Assembly (NCBI RefSeq): GCF_014334015.1 | Contig: NZ_CP060488.1 | Location: 2,500,501 to 2,564,500, forward strand | DNA: 64,000 bases | DNA from: Bacteroides sp. M10 | Lineage (GTDB): Bacteria > Bacteroidota > Bacteroidia > Bacteroidales > Bacteroidaceae | Direction: 5' to 3' | Part shown: positions 32,908 through 42,275 of the stretch, one piece after another | Layout of the letters: the number at the start of each line of letters is the position of its first letter | Position numbering within the stretch: the stretch's first letter is position 1 | Program-made: the position numbers and the translations under genes | Notes under the pieces: generated by a model | What the model was told of the DNA's origin: nothing | Seen by the model: only the letters and a program-made list of their open reading frames with translations | The model's database searches: none

Positions 32908-33109
32908 TTAGCTCGGTGGCTGCTTCGTATTCTTCCTCTGTCACGAGGACGGATACGGAAGGAGCGATATAGGGTGCTAATGTCCCCATAATTCCATCTT
33001 TGATTACACAACGGATATTGTTGCTTTCTAATAACCCTTTAATGATCTCGGCTTCCCAGGGGGATCCGGAGAATACTTCTATTGCCTTGCTGTAATCTTC
33101 TTCTTTCAT
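32876..33109 (-). CDS. DUF2007 family small protein
   Basis: The 77-residue protein starts MKEEDYSKAIEVFSGSPWEAEIIKGLLESNNIRC, the pattern of DUF2007 (putative signal-transducing) proteins, which have a small ferredoxin-like alpha/beta fold. A cysteine and a hydrophobic GTLAPYIAPSVSVLV strand follow. The function is unknown. The final 32 bases overlap the aminotransferase gene on the other strand. Confidence 0.75.
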   Translation of the reverse strand: MKEEDYSKAIEVFSGSPWEAEIIKGLLESNNIRCVIKDGIMGTLAPYIAPSVSVLVTEEEYEAATELIRSRDEKGSD

Positions 33110-33185
33110 GATCTTACTTATTAGGGGTTGTTATCTACAAATATAACAAAAAAGAGAGAGAAATGGTTATTTATTTTCTTAAAAA

Positions 33186-34028
33186 TTATTCGAGTGTGAT
33201 ATGTTTTACGCTAATCTGCTGTTTAAGGAAAGTAGAGGCCGATTCTGAAAACTTTTCTTCCGCTTCGGTCGTGTAAAACTGGCAGTTGCCATTCTTGGTA
33301 CATTTGGCATCCATTTCGGGATGTCTTTTCAAATAGTCTTTCAGGCTTTCTGCAACATATTCTCCTTGTGCAATTACACTGATATGATCCGGAATGTATT
33401 GCCGGATTTTAGGTAGGAGTATGGGGAAATGGGTACATCCGAGGATGACAGTATCTATTTGAGGATCCTTTGACAGTAATTGGTCGATGTACTTCCGGAT
33501 AAAATAGTCTGCTCCTTCGTCTTGTGATTCGTTATTCTCAACTAAGGATACCCACATCGGACATGCTGTCCCGCTGACTTGAATTTCAGGAAACAGTTTA
33601 TGTATTTCTAATGGATACGATTCGGATTTGATGGTGCCTGCTGTTGCCAGTACGCCGATATGCTGATTCTTGCTAATTTCTCCAACACATTCCACAGTGG
33701 GGCGGATGACTCCGAGCACACGGCGGGCAGGATCGATTTGGGGTAAATCATTCATCTGAATGCTGCGCAAGGCTTTGGCGGAAGCAGTATTGCAAGCTAA
33801 TATAACCAGATGGCATCCCATATCAAACAGTTTGTTGACGGCTTGCCGGGTAAATTCGTATACGACTTCGAAAGAACGTGTCCCATAGGGGGCACGTGCA
33901 TTATCTCCTAAATAGATATAATCATATTCCGGTAACACTTCTCTAATCTTGTCTAAGATGGTCAGACCTCCGTATCCGGAGTCGAATACTCCGATTGGGC
34001 CGGGTGTATGGGATAGATGTTGCTTCAT
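33186..34028 (-). CDS. murI: Glutamate racemase
   Basis: The 280-residue enzyme makes D-glutamate for peptidoglycan. It has GVFDSGYGG (D16, S17) and the two catalytic cysteines in LACNTAS (C79) and LGCTHFP (C198). It lies after the uppS-bamA-ompH cluster but is insulated by a strong terminator, with its own promoter overlapping that terminator. Confidence 0.96.
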   Translation of the reverse strand: MKQHLSHTPGPIGVFDSGYGGLTILDKIREVLPEYDYIYLGDNARAPYGTRSFEVVYEFTRQAVNKLFDMGCHLVILACNTASAKALRSIQMNDLPQIDPARRVLGVIRPTVECVGEISKNQHIGVLATAGTIKSESYPLEIHKLFPEIQVSGTACPMWVSLVENNESQDEGADYFIRKYIDQLLSKDPQIDTVILGCTHFPILLPKIRQYIPDHISVIAQGEYVAESLKDYLKRHPEMDAKCTKNGNCQFYTTEAEEKFSESASTFLKQQISVKHITLE

Positions 34029-34049
34029 GACAAACTTGATTTATATACG

Positions 34050-34057
34050 CAAATGTA
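34050..34057 (-). promoter_or_regulatory. murI -7 box (TACATTTG)
   Basis: Minus-strand TACATTTG lies 21 nt before the murI ATG. The -33 position (34077-34080, TTTC) is inside the upstream terminator stem. Confidence 0.65.
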
Positions 34058-34061
34058 CGCC

Positions 34062-34110
34062 AAAAAAAGGGAAAGAGAAAGAAGATGATCCTTCTTTCTC
34101 TTTCCCTTTT
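34062..34110 (-). terminator. Terminator of the uppS-bamA-ompH cluster
   Basis: A perfect 16-bp stem (GGGAAAGAGAAAGAAG / CTTCTTTCTCTTTCCC) with a 6-nt loop is followed on the minus strand by seven T residues. It lies 26 nt after the second ompH gene. Confidence 0.95.
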
Positions 34111-34136
34111 GATATTTCTTTATTCTTGGTCAGATC

Positions 34137-34652
34137 TTATTTGATACCAAGATTTGCTTTTACTTTGTTAGTCAAGTTGATGCTTTGTGATTCGTTCACG
34201 TAAGGAATCGAAGTTCTTGCCAGGTCGAAGATATAGATTACGCCTTCAGCAGCACCTACTGCTTTGATAGCATTGTCCAACTTCTGGTAGATAGGAGCCA
34301 TTGCATCATTTTGAGCTTTTTGCATTTGTTGTTGAGCATCCTGTTGGAATTGCTCTTGTCTCTGCATCATATCCTGCAACTCTTTCTGTCTTCTTTCAGC
34401 GATGTTAGGAGGAAGAGAATCCTTAGCGATAGCTTGTTGGAATTCCTGATATTTCTTGTTGAATTCTTCCTGCGTTCTCTGTAGTTCGGCAGTAAGTTGT
34501 TTTTCTAAAGTCTGAATATCATTTTGGGCTTTGGTGAATTCCGGCATCACAGTGATGATTTCCTGTGCATTAATGTGGCCGAATTTCAGGTTCTGTGCAA
34601 ATACACCCATTGGGAGTGCAAGCAACATTACAAGTGCAATTTTTTTTAGCAT
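34137..34652 (-). CDS. OmpH/Skp family periplasmic chaperone (second copy)
   Basis: The 171-residue protein has a signal peptide (ends about GVFAQN), a long Gln-rich coiled coil (about 45-115, QKELQDMMQRQEQFQQDAQQQ) and a C-terminal beta segment (GVIYIFDLA). Skp-type trimers hold unfolded outer-membrane proteins on their way to BamA. It sits next to another ompH copy and bamA; a separate TACATTTG box lies upstream at 34696-34703. Confidence 0.92.
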   Translation of the reverse strand: MLKKIALVMLLALPMGVFAQNLKFGHINAQEIITVMPEFTKAQNDIQTLEKQLTAELQRTQEEFNKKYQEFQQAIAKDSLPPNIAERRQKELQDMMQRQEQFQQDAQQQMQKAQNDAMAPIYQKLDNAIKAVGAAEGVIYIFDLARTSIPYVNESQSINLTNKVKANLGIK

Positions 34653-34695
34653 AGTTCTATAATTTATTTGAATGATTTTTAGTTATTTCCAGCTG

Positions 34696-34703
34696 CAAAT
34701 GTA
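34696..34703 (-). promoter_or_regulatory. -7 box (TACATTTG) for the second ompH gene
   Basis: Minus-strand TACATTTG lies 43 nt before the ATG of the 171-residue OmpH protein, so this gene can be transcribed apart from bamA. Confidence 0.6.
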
Positions 34704-34708
34704 TGAAA

Positions 34709-35224
34709 TTAATTTGAATATCCTAATTTTCTTAGGATTTCATCACTAATATCTATGCGTGGATTTGCAAATATTATACCTGTAGCAGAGGCTCTGTCGA
34801 TTACCAAATCATATCCATGTTGCTGTGATATAGCTTTTACAGCTTCATAGATATCGTCTTGGATCGGAGTAATCAACTTGTCTCTCATCTTGGCTAATTC
34901 GCCTTCCGGACCGAAGTAGCTACGCTTCAGTTCGGCTGCTTCTTTTTCCTTTGCTACGATTGCATCTTCTGTCTTTGTTTTTTGTGTGGCAGAAAGAGTG
35001 GAAGATTTTGCCTGGTAATCCTGGAACATCTTCTGTGCTTCTTTAGCCAGAGCTTCTACTTCACTCTGGTATTTTTTCGTAGCTTCTTGCATTTGCTCAT
35101 TAGCGCTTTGAGCTGCCGGAATATTCTTCATAATATATTCCGTATCGATCAGTGCAAATTTCTGTGCATTTGCTGCCATGCTGACAGTAAATAGCATCAT
35201 AATTAATAGAACAGACTTTCTCAT
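34709..35224 (-). CDS. OmpH/Skp family periplasmic chaperone (first copy)
   Basis: The start at MRKSVLLIMM gives a clear signal peptide (ends about ANAQK) and 171 residues; a longer frame reaches back to the bamA stop. The body is a coiled coil rich in Lys and Glu (about 45-110), ended by the YDLVIDRASATGIIF beta segment. It is a chaperone for outer-membrane proteins. It follows bamA directly; two copies with diverged coils suggest different clients. Confidence 0.92.
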   Translation of the reverse strand: MRKSVLLIMMLFTVSMAANAQKFALIDTEYIMKNIPAAQSANEQMQEATKKYQSEVEALAKEAQKMFQDYQAKSSTLSATQKTKTEDAIVAKEKEAAELKRSYFGPEGELAKMRDKLITPIQDDIYEAVKAISQQHGYDLVIDRASATGIIFANPRIDISDEILRKLGYSN

Positions 35225-35247
35225 AACGTTTAGTTTTTGATGATACA

Positions 35248-37902
35248 TTAGAATTCTTGTCCTAAGATAAAGTGGAACTGGCTTCCTCCATATTGTTTAG
35301 AACCAAATACTTTGTCGAAACCGTAACCCCAGTCAATACCCATCATACCAATCATCGGAAGGAAGATACGAACACCGACACCGGCAGAACGTTTCAACTC
35401 GAATGGATTGAATTTCTTGATATCATGCCATGCGTTACCTGCTTCAAGGAAACCTAACACATAAATGTTAGTACTTGTTTCCAGCATCAACGGATATCTC
35501 AATTCGATACCGAGACGTGCATAGGCATAACCTTCAGAACCGTATGGTGTTAATGAGCTGTTTTCGTAACCACGCAAAGCGATACTTTCAGTTGCATAAG
35601 TTGAATAACCGGTCATACCGTCACCACCTACGTCGAATGTACCGAACGGAGATTTTTTGTATTGGTTATAGTGACCCAACAGACCGAATTCCGTACGTGT
35701 CATTAATACCAGACATTTTGGATGAGCAACCGGATCCATCAGCGGAGTATATGTTTTGCCTTTGAATTTCCATTTGTGGTATTCTATCCATTTATGAAGC
35801 TTATTCATGTTGTCCTGGGTAATGCTACCTGTTTCAGGGTTGCTGTAATATCCCTTATAGTCTTTACCGTCCATCAACGAGTAAGGCGGTGTGAACTGAA
35901 CTGACAGTGAGAAATCTGAACCCGAACGAGGGAAGATTGGGTTGTCAATAGAGTTACGAGCCAAAGTCAATGAAATACTAAGGTCATTACATTTACCGTT
36001 GGTGACCGGGAAGTATTGCCAGTCGCTCAAGTTATAACGTTGGTAAGCTAATTCTGCGGAAAGAGTGAAATAGTCATCCGGCCATTTCAGACGTTTACCC
36101 CAACCTACGGAAAGTCCCCACATCTTGATAGATTTATCCGGGTCATAATAGTTTTCGTAGTTGTTATAGTTACCATAATTGTACATACCATAACCACCGT
36201 AGCCACTATACATACTGTTGTAGTAGTTGTTGAAGTAGCTGGAGTTGTAGTAACGGCTACTGATATCTGTCTGTACAGAGAAGAATGCCGATACAGAGAA
36301 TGAATTCGGACGTTTACCGCCAAACCATGGATCGAAGAATGAAATACTGTATGATTGGTAGTATTTAGCGTTCGTCTGTCCGCTGATAGTCAATGTCTGA
36401 CCATCACCTTGCGGAAGGATACCACGGTAGTTTTCACCCGGGTGCAACAAGTTGGCTACAGAGAAGTTGGTAAACTTCAAGCTCAACTTACCGATAATAC
36501 CCGTCTGTCCCCAACCTGCAGAGAATTCCACCTGGTCGTTAGCTTTGGAAGTCAAAGGCAAACCTATGTCAACAGTTCCGTTCATCGGATCCGGTTGAAT
36601 ATCCGGTTGCAGCTTTTCCGGGTCAAAGTGTCCCATCTGCTGAATTTCACGCAAAGAACGCATCAAGTCTTCTTTGCTGAACAATTGTCCCGGACGAATA
36701 CGAAGTTCACGGCGAACAACGTTTTCATACAAACGGTCATTACCACTGATTTTGATCTTATTGATAGTAGCCTGACGGCCTTCATAGATTCTCATTTCGA
36801 GGTCGATAGAGTCGCCAACGATATTTACTTCTACCGGGTCGAGGTTATAGAACAGGTAACCGTTGTTGTAATATAAGTTACCGATAGCGTCATCATCTGT
36901 AGAAACACGTTCGTTCAATAACTTCTGGTTGTATACGTCACCTTTCTTCATGCGGAGCAGGAAGTTCAACTGTTCTGACGGATAGAGAGTGTTACCTACC
37001 CATGTAACGTTGCGCAGATAATATTTCTGTCCCTCGTCTATATTCAAATAAACGTTTACAGTCTTTTCGTCATACTGTGAAACGCTGTCTTTTACAATCA
37101 TTGCATCACGATATCCCAACTCATTATATTTGTCGATAATCAGTTGCTTATCTGCCTCGAAGTTCTCCGGCACGAATTTCTTGGTGCGGAACAGGTTACG
37201 AAGTTTACCTTTCTCATTGGTTTTCTTCATTACTTTCTTCAGCTTGGAAGCCTTGATTGCATGATTACCAACAATTTGTATTTCGTGTACTTTGATTTTT
37301 TCTTTCTTGTCGATATCAATGTCAACGATCACCTGATTTTCGCTGGATGGATCGTCTTTCTGCGAGATGATTACTTCTGCATTTTTGAATCCCTTATCGT
37401 CGAAATAACGTTTGATTAATGTCTTGGCACGGTCTACGGTATTCGGAGTGATCTGCATACCTTTTACCATTCCCAGCTTGGCTTCAAGGTCGGTACGTTC
37501 CGACTTCTTCACACCATGATAGCGCACATCTGCGATACGCGGGCGTTGTGTCAGACTGATTTTTAACCAGATTTTGTCACCTTCAATTTTCTCGGCTGTG
37601 ATTTGTACATTTGAGAACAAACCATGACGCCAATAACGTTTGATTGCTCCAGTAATTTCGTCACCCGGCACAGTAATTGTTTGTCCTACCGATAGTCCGG
37701 ATAGTCCAATCAATACATAGTCTTCATAATTCTTTACGCCTTCGACTTTAATATCTGCTATCTCATACTTTTTGGGTGTTCCGGAGTATAAGATGACAGG
37801 TTTCGAGTCTTCATCAGTGTTAGCATTTTGCGCAATGCCTGTTGTCGCAAAGCAGCACAGGCAGACAAACGTTATGAATATAAAGGAAATACGATAATGC
37901 AT
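35248..37902 (-). CDS. bamA: Outer-membrane protein assembly factor BamA
   Basis: The 884-residue Omp85 protein has a signal peptide (ends about TGIAQ), five POTRA repeats (about 45-430) and a 16-strand barrel (about 460-884) ending FHFILGQEF, the usual aromatic C terminus. It inserts barrel proteins, including SusC-type transporters, into the outer membrane. The barrel contains an unusual Tyr/Asn/Gly-rich loop of about 35 residues near 550-590. It is followed by two ompH genes and preceded by uppS 30 nt upstream. Confidence 0.96.
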   Translation of the reverse strand: MHYRISFIFITFVCLCCFATTGIAQNANTDEDSKPVILYSGTPKKYEIADIKVEGVKNYEDYVLIGLSGLSVGQTITVPGDEITGAIKRYWRHGLFSNVQITAEKIEGDKIWLKISLTQRPRIADVRYHGVKKSERTDLEAKLGMVKGMQITPNTVDRAKTLIKRYFDDKGFKNAEVIISQKDDPSSENQVIVDIDIDKKEKIKVHEIQIVGNHAIKASKLKKVMKKTNEKGKLRNLFRTKKFVPENFEADKQLIIDKYNELGYRDAMIVKDSVSQYDEKTVNVYLNIDEGQKYYLRNVTWVGNTLYPSEQLNFLLRMKKGDVYNQKLLNERVSTDDDAIGNLYYNNGYLFYNLDPVEVNIVGDSIDLEMRIYEGRQATINKIKISGNDRLYENVVRRELRIRPGQLFSKEDLMRSLREIQQMGHFDPEKLQPDIQPDPMNGTVDIGLPLTSKANDQVEFSAGWGQTGIIGKLSLKFTNFSVANLLHPGENYRGILPQGDGQTLTISGQTNAKYYQSYSISFFDPWFGGKRPNSFSVSAFFSVQTDISSRYYNSSYFNNYYNSMYSGYGGYGMYNYGNYNNYENYYDPDKSIKMWGLSVGWGKRLKWPDDYFTLSAELAYQRYNLSDWQYFPVTNGKCNDLSISLTLARNSIDNPIFPRSGSDFSLSVQFTPPYSLMDGKDYKGYYSNPETGSITQDNMNKLHKWIEYHKWKFKGKTYTPLMDPVAHPKCLVLMTRTEFGLLGHYNQYKKSPFGTFDVGGDGMTGYSTYATESIALRGYENSSLTPYGSEGYAYARLGIELRYPLMLETSTNIYVLGFLEAGNAWHDIKKFNPFELKRSAGVGVRIFLPMIGMMGIDWGYGFDKVFGSKQYGGSQFHFILGQEF

Positions 37903-37932
37903 TTATGTTATAATTTGATGTTTCGAGTTATA

Positions 37933-38667
37933 TTAGCTGATCTGTTCACTGGTTTTACCGAATCGGCGTTCCCTTTGTTGATATTCCCAAATGGCTTTGT
38001 AGAATTCTTCTTTGTCAAAGTCCGGCCAGAAGGTGTCACAAAAATAAAGCTCCGAATAAGCGCATTGCCATAGGAGGTAATTGCTTAGCCGGATTTCTCC
38101 TCCCGTGCGGATTAGTAGATCCGGATCGGGCATAAATTTAGTATCCAGATTAGATGAGATACATTCATCCGTTATCTGTTCGGGAGACATTTCTCCTACT
38201 TTTACCTGTGTTGCTATTTTCCGTACAGCTTCGGTTATCTCCCAACGGGATGAGTAACTAAGAGCTAATACCATATACATACCACTATTTTGGGATGTAC
38301 GTTCTATGCATGATGCCAAACTTTTCTGGACTTCAACAGGTAACTTTTTGAAATCACCGATTACATTGAAGCGAATATTGTTTTTCATCAATGTCTCTTC
38401 TTCAATAGATTCTAGCAATAGATTCATCAGAGCCGCAATCTCGTCTTGCGGCCGATTCCAGTTCTCGGTTGAGAAGGTATACAGTGTCAGGTACTTGATC
38501 CCCAAACGGGCGGCATCTTCGGTAATATTCTGTACCGTTTCTGCGCCAGCACGGTGACCATAAGTACGTTCTTCCCCTCGTTGTTTTGCCCATCGTCCGT
38601 TTCCATCCATAATGATGGCCACGTGTTGTGGTATCCGAGTTTTGTCTATTTGTTCTATATAGGACAT
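37933..38667 (-). CDS. uppS: Isoprenyl transferase (undecaprenyl diphosphate synthase)
   Basis: The 244-residue cis-prenyltransferase has [17 protein letters not shown] (D21), GHRAGAETV and the C-terminal [15 protein letters not shown] and [12 protein letters not shown]. It makes the C55 carrier for peptidoglycan and surface glycans. It leads the envelope cluster uppS-bamA-ompH-ompH. A 14-bp palindrome separates it from the DUF6242 gene. Confidence 0.97.
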   Translation of the reverse strand: MSYIEQIDKTRIPQHVAIIMDGNGRWAKQRGEERTYGHRAGAETVQNITEDAARLGIKYLTLYTFSTENWNRPQDEIAALMNLLLESIEEETLMKNNIRFNVIGDFKKLPVEVQKSLASCIERTSQNSGMYMVLALSYSSRWEITEAVRKIATQVKVGEMSPEQITDECISSNLDTKFMPDPDLLIRTGGEIRLSNYLLWQCAYSELYFCDTFWPDFDKEEFYKAIWEYQQRERRFGKTSEQIS

Positions 38668-38692
38668 CTTTTTATTTTAAACGTATACGTTT

Positions 38693-40204
38693 TTATTTGC
38701 CAGCTTTTGCCAAATCAAACCATAGTTGATTAAGACGACCACGCCATACCTCTGAATCATGATTATAAGTACGTGTTTCAGTTGTAGTCGACTTAGTGCT
38801 TTCTTCTTTTTCTACCTCTTCTTTGAAGCTGGCACTTCCTTGACTAAATATAATCCATAGATTTTGAGTCGCAGGGTCTAGTACCATTGAGTAATTCGTT
38901 CTACCTCTGAATTCAGGATCTACGCTAGGGTTTGGAGTTCCTCCTTTGCTCCAATCTCTATGAGGGAATGCAAACTTGGAGTTAGCTTTTCTCCAGAATA
39001 ACCCTTGATTGGAAACATAAATAGAACTGAAATTTTGGCCAAATATATATACTAAGTCATTGTAATATATGATAGATGGTTGAGTATATTTAGGACAGTA
39101 TGCAACGGAGGAAGTTGTTGAGAACTCAACCCATTTACTTCCGTCATACGCCCATACAATGGTCGTTTCTAATTCGTTGTCATCAGCCAAAGTCGCCGTC
39201 TCTGTATCTCCCACCAAAAGGACAGATTTGATATTTGTCGCAGATTCATATACTGTGTAGGATATGTTTTTAGTTGGGAAATTAGCAGGTACTTTTCCTT
39301 CGTCGTAAGTTTCAAGAGTTTCTATTTGTTTATCATTTGTTTGATAATAGAAATAGCGTTGGTTGTCTGCTTCTTTCTTTATATAACAAATTCTGCTGAT
39401 TTGGTTATTTGTCAGTGTCGCTAATAGTAACTCTACTTTGTCTCCAAACTTTTTAGATACTTCCCAATTTATTCCATCTTCAGATTCATACACTTTGCCA
39501 TCACCATTGGAGGTTGCATACAACATGGCGTTGCTTCCGTCGAATTGGAATGTGACGATAGAAGTCGGAAGTTGACCTTTCGGTAATCCCACAGTTTTTT
39601 CTTTACCCCAACTACCGAAGTTAGTTAAAGAATTCTTATGTCTATATAATTCATTATCATCTTTATCTATAGAGTATGTGAAGACTTCACTTCCAAAAAT
39701 AATGGATTTTTGTTCTCCTGTAATTTGATTATCTATTTCATTTATATACTTCCATTTCAACGAATCCGGATCATAGTCATGCACATTTACCTTAATAGTA
39801 TATTCCTTAGTTTGATTAGGAGATATTCCCGCTAATGCTTCTGTTGACCATACCTTTATAGTAAGTGGCTTCCGGAGATCGATAGAATCATTGATGTTTA
39901 TGACAGAATCGTTACCGTTTTTGTCTTTCATTGTTACGACGCCTGATGCCGTAGTTAATGTTTTGATTAAAATCTTGTCAATGATGGTATCGGCATGAAC
40001 AGGAAGAGAGTCCTCGTTATAAATTTCACGTGATAATTGATCAATAGTGAATTTATAACTCCCAAGGCCTGCTGTGTCAAGTGCAAACGCATGGATAGTT
40101 GCATCCGGGCTATATTCGATGTTATTATCGTCATCAAGACATGACGTTATAACAAATGACACCATGAAAAAACTCGCAATGAATGATAAAAACTTTATTT
40201 TCAT
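38693..40204 (-). CDS. DUF6242-type lipoprotein
   Basis: The 503-residue lipoprotein (lipobox VITSC) has an N-terminal beta domain (NQTKEYTIKVNVHDYDPDSLKW) and a C-terminal region that looks like a kelch/propeller-type repeat domain (FGSWGKEK, VTFQFDGSNAMLYATSNGDGKVYESEDGINW, YIFGQNFSSIYVSNQGLFWRKA). This matches Bacteroides proteins annotated DUF6242; no enzymatic role is known. It lies 25 nt upstream of uppS and may be cotranscribed. A possible -7 box (TATTTTTG, 40233-40240, minus) precedes it. Confidence 0.75.
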   Translation of the reverse strand: MKIKFLSFIASFFMVSFVITSCLDDDNNIEYSPDATIHAFALDTAGLGSYKFTIDQLSREIYNEDSLPVHADTIIDKILIKTLTTASGVVTMKDKNGNDSVININDSIDLRKPLTIKVWSTEALAGISPNQTKEYTIKVNVHDYDPDSLKWKYINEIDNQITGEQKSIIFGSEVFTYSIDKDDNELYRHKNSLTNFGSWGKEKTVGLPKGQLPTSIVTFQFDGSNAMLYATSNGDGKVYESEDGINWEVSKKFGDKVELLLATLTNNQISRICYIKKEADNQRYFYYQTNDKQIETLETYDEGKVPANFPTKNISYTVYESATNIKSVLLVGDTETATLADDNELETTIVWAYDGSKWVEFSTTSSVAYCPKYTQPSIIYYNDLVYIFGQNFSSIYVSNQGLFWRKANSKFAFPHRDWSKGGTPNPSVDPEFRGRTNYSMVLDPATQNLWIIFSQGSASFKEEVEKEESTKSTTTETRTYNHDSEVWRGRLNQLWFDLAKAGK

Positions 40205-40346
40205 TTGAAAGATTGTGTTTATTTACAAGTTGCAAAAATAGAAACATTTTTTCCGATAATGAACATTACAGGTAAGTTTTATATAAAATTATAGATAATA
40301 ACACTGTTTTTATCGACGTAAAACCCCCTGAATAGAACTATCTTAG

Positions 40347-41402
40347 CTATATCCGATGAACATAATGCCAAAATTGTCTTTCGAAGTGTTCTTCTATCGA
40401 ATAACTAAAATTATTGTTCATTTGGGGTGCTTTAACACCGGAATGTAGCCTGCTGGGGCACTTCTCGATATACGCCTCGTCCCATAGCTCATCATTAATG
40501 AATGATTGCAGCAATTGGCTGCCTCCTTCTACCAGTAAGGATTGTATTTTCCGTTGATACAGTACTTCCATAATCTGTTCCAGTGGGTTATGATTGAAGT
40601 CGATGGAGATATATGTGATGTTGGTTCTTGCTGGCTGTTTCTTTTCAGTAAAGACTAATGTTGGCACATTTCCATCGAATATTTGTAAATCATTCGGAAG
40701 AGATGATGTGCGGTCTAATACGACACGTATTGGATGATGCCCATACCAGTTGCGTACCGTTAGCGACGGATTATCCAATAAAGCAGTTCTCCTGCCTACC
40801 ATAATAGCATCGGCCTCCGCCCTTTTTTTATGTACTAGCATTGAAGTGAGAGGAGAGGAGAGCATCACAGGCATTCCACTTGTACGTCCTATATCAATAA
40901 AACGATCGGCTGACTCTGCCCATTTTAACGTGATAAAAGGCCGATGAAGTGTATTGAAAGTAATAAAACGACGAATCAGTGATTGACATTCTTTCTCTAA
41001 TATGCCGACTGTAACTTCTCGTCCGGCATCCCGTAGTTTTTGAATCCCCCGTCCGGCTACTTCAGAAAAGGGGTCCTGGCATCCGATAACAATGCGCGGA
41101 ATCTGTTTCTCTATAATCAGATCCGCGCAAGGAGGTGTTTTCCCGTAGTGGGAGCAAGGTTCCAAACTGACGTAAATCGTAGAATGTTTCAATAAAGACT
41201 CGTCTTTGACAGAACGGATTGCATTGACTTCCGCATGTGCCTCTCCGCAACGAATGTGATAACCTTCACCGATAATACGTCCGTTACATACGATAACAGC
41301 TCCTACCATCGGGTTTGGAGGCACATTGCATAACCCGTTCTTTGCAAGCTCAATGCAACGCCTCATGTATTTTTCTTCTTCCATTTTGGTGCTCTTCGCC
41401 AT
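40347..41402 (-). CDS. ribD: Bifunctional riboflavin biosynthesis deaminase/reductase
   Basis: The 351-residue protein has an N-terminal cytidine-deaminase-like zinc domain (AHAEVNAI, H56/E58; EPCSHYGKTPPCADL, C83/C92) and a C-terminal reductase domain (FITLKWAESADRFID, DAIMVGRRTALLDNP, LLVEGGSQLLQSF). It deaminates and then reduces the pyrimidine intermediate of riboflavin synthesis. The start could also be MEEEKYM six residues in (41384). It is divergent from prmC with only 36 bp between them. Confidence 0.94.
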   Translation of the reverse strand: MAKSTKMEEEKYMRRCIELAKNGLCNVPPNPMVGAVIVCNGRIIGEGYHIRCGEAHAEVNAIRSVKDESLLKHSTIYVSLEPCSHYGKTPPCADLIIEKQIPRIVIGCQDPFSEVAGRGIQKLRDAGREVTVGILEKECQSLIRRFITFNTLHRPFITLKWAESADRFIDIGRTSGMPVMLSSPLTSMLVHKKRAEADAIMVGRRTALLDNPSLTVRNWYGHHPIRVVLDRTSSLPNDLQIFDGNVPTLVFTEKKQPARTNITYISIDFNHNPLEQIMEVLYQRKIQSLLVEGGSQLLQSFINDELWDEAYIEKCPSRLHSGVKAPQMNNNFSYSIEEHFERQFWHYVHRI

Positions 41403-41410
41403 ATTATTCT

Positions 41411-41418
41411 TACTTTTG
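41411..41418 (+). promoter_or_regulatory. prmC -7 box (TACTTTTG)
   Basis: TACTTTTG lies 20 nt before the prmC ATG; a TTTG at 41385-41388 could be a loosely spaced -33, inside the divergent ribD start region. Confidence 0.65.
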
Positions 41419-41438
41419 CACTCCGAAATTGTGAAAAT

Positions 41439-42275
41439 ATGAATCGTATCACCGCTTACATTCGCCAGTCTTTGCAGGAAATCTATCCGCAGGAAGAGAT
41501 AAAAGCTCTTTCAATGCTGATTTGTTGCGACATGTTAGGCTTAGATGCGCTCGATATTTACATGGGCAAAGATATAATTTTATCCGAATGCAAACAGCGT
41601 GAATTAGAAAACATTATATTCCGTTTACAGAAAAATGAACCGATACAGTACATTCGCGGTTTTGCAGAGTTTTGTGGAAGGAATTTTAAGGTTGCTTCCG
41701 GCGTGTTAATCCCTCGACCGGAGACTGCAGAACTCGTAGAGCTAATAGTAAAGGAGAACCCGAATGCCCGTCATCTGTTAGATATAGGTACGGGAAGTGG
41801 ATGCATTGCGATCTCTCTGGATAAAAAACTTCCGGATGTAGACGTAGAGGCTTGGGATATTTCGGAAGAAGCGTTGGCTATTGCCCGTAAAAACAATGAA
41901 GATTTGGAAGCCGGGGTGAGATTTCTGCAAAGAGATGTATTGTCCGATGACTGGGAAAAGGTGCCGTCTTTTGATGTGATCGTCAGTAATCCGCCTTATG
42001 TGACTGAAACGGAAAAGAACGAAATGGACGCTAATGTTCTTGATTGGGAACCGGGGGTGGCCTTGTTCGTTCCTGACGAGGATCCTTTACGGTTTTATAA
42101 TCGTATAGCCTGTCTGGGAAGTGATTTGTTATTGCCGGGCGGAAAACTTTATTTTGAAATCAACCAGGCTTATGGCCGGGAAACAGCACATATGCTTGAA
42201 ATGAACCAATATCGTGATGTTCGTGTTATAAAAGACATATTTGGAAAAGATAGAATAGTTACAGCTAACCGATGA
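41439..42275 (+). CDS. prmC: Release factor glutamine methyltransferase
   Basis: The 278-residue protein has an N-terminal helical domain and a Rossmann methyltransferase domain with DIGTGSGCIA (115-124, SAM binding) and the NPPY motif (184-187) that holds the glutamine side chain. PrmC methylates the GGQ glutamine of RF1 and RF2. Its stop overlaps the recX start by 4 nt, so the two are translationally coupled. Confidence 0.96.
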   Translation: MNRITAYIRQSLQEIYPQEEIKALSMLICCDMLGLDALDIYMGKDIILSECKQRELENIIFRLQKNEPIQYIRGFAEFCGRNFKVASGVLIPRPETAELVELIVKENPNARHLLDIGTGSGCIAISLDKKLPDVDVEAWDISEEALAIARKNNEDLEAGVRFLQRDVLSDDWEKVPSFDVIVSNPPYVTETEKNEMDANVLDWEPGVALFVPDEDPLRFYNRIACLGSDLLLPGGKLYFEINQAYGRETAHMLEMNQYRDVRVIKDIFGKDRIVTANR

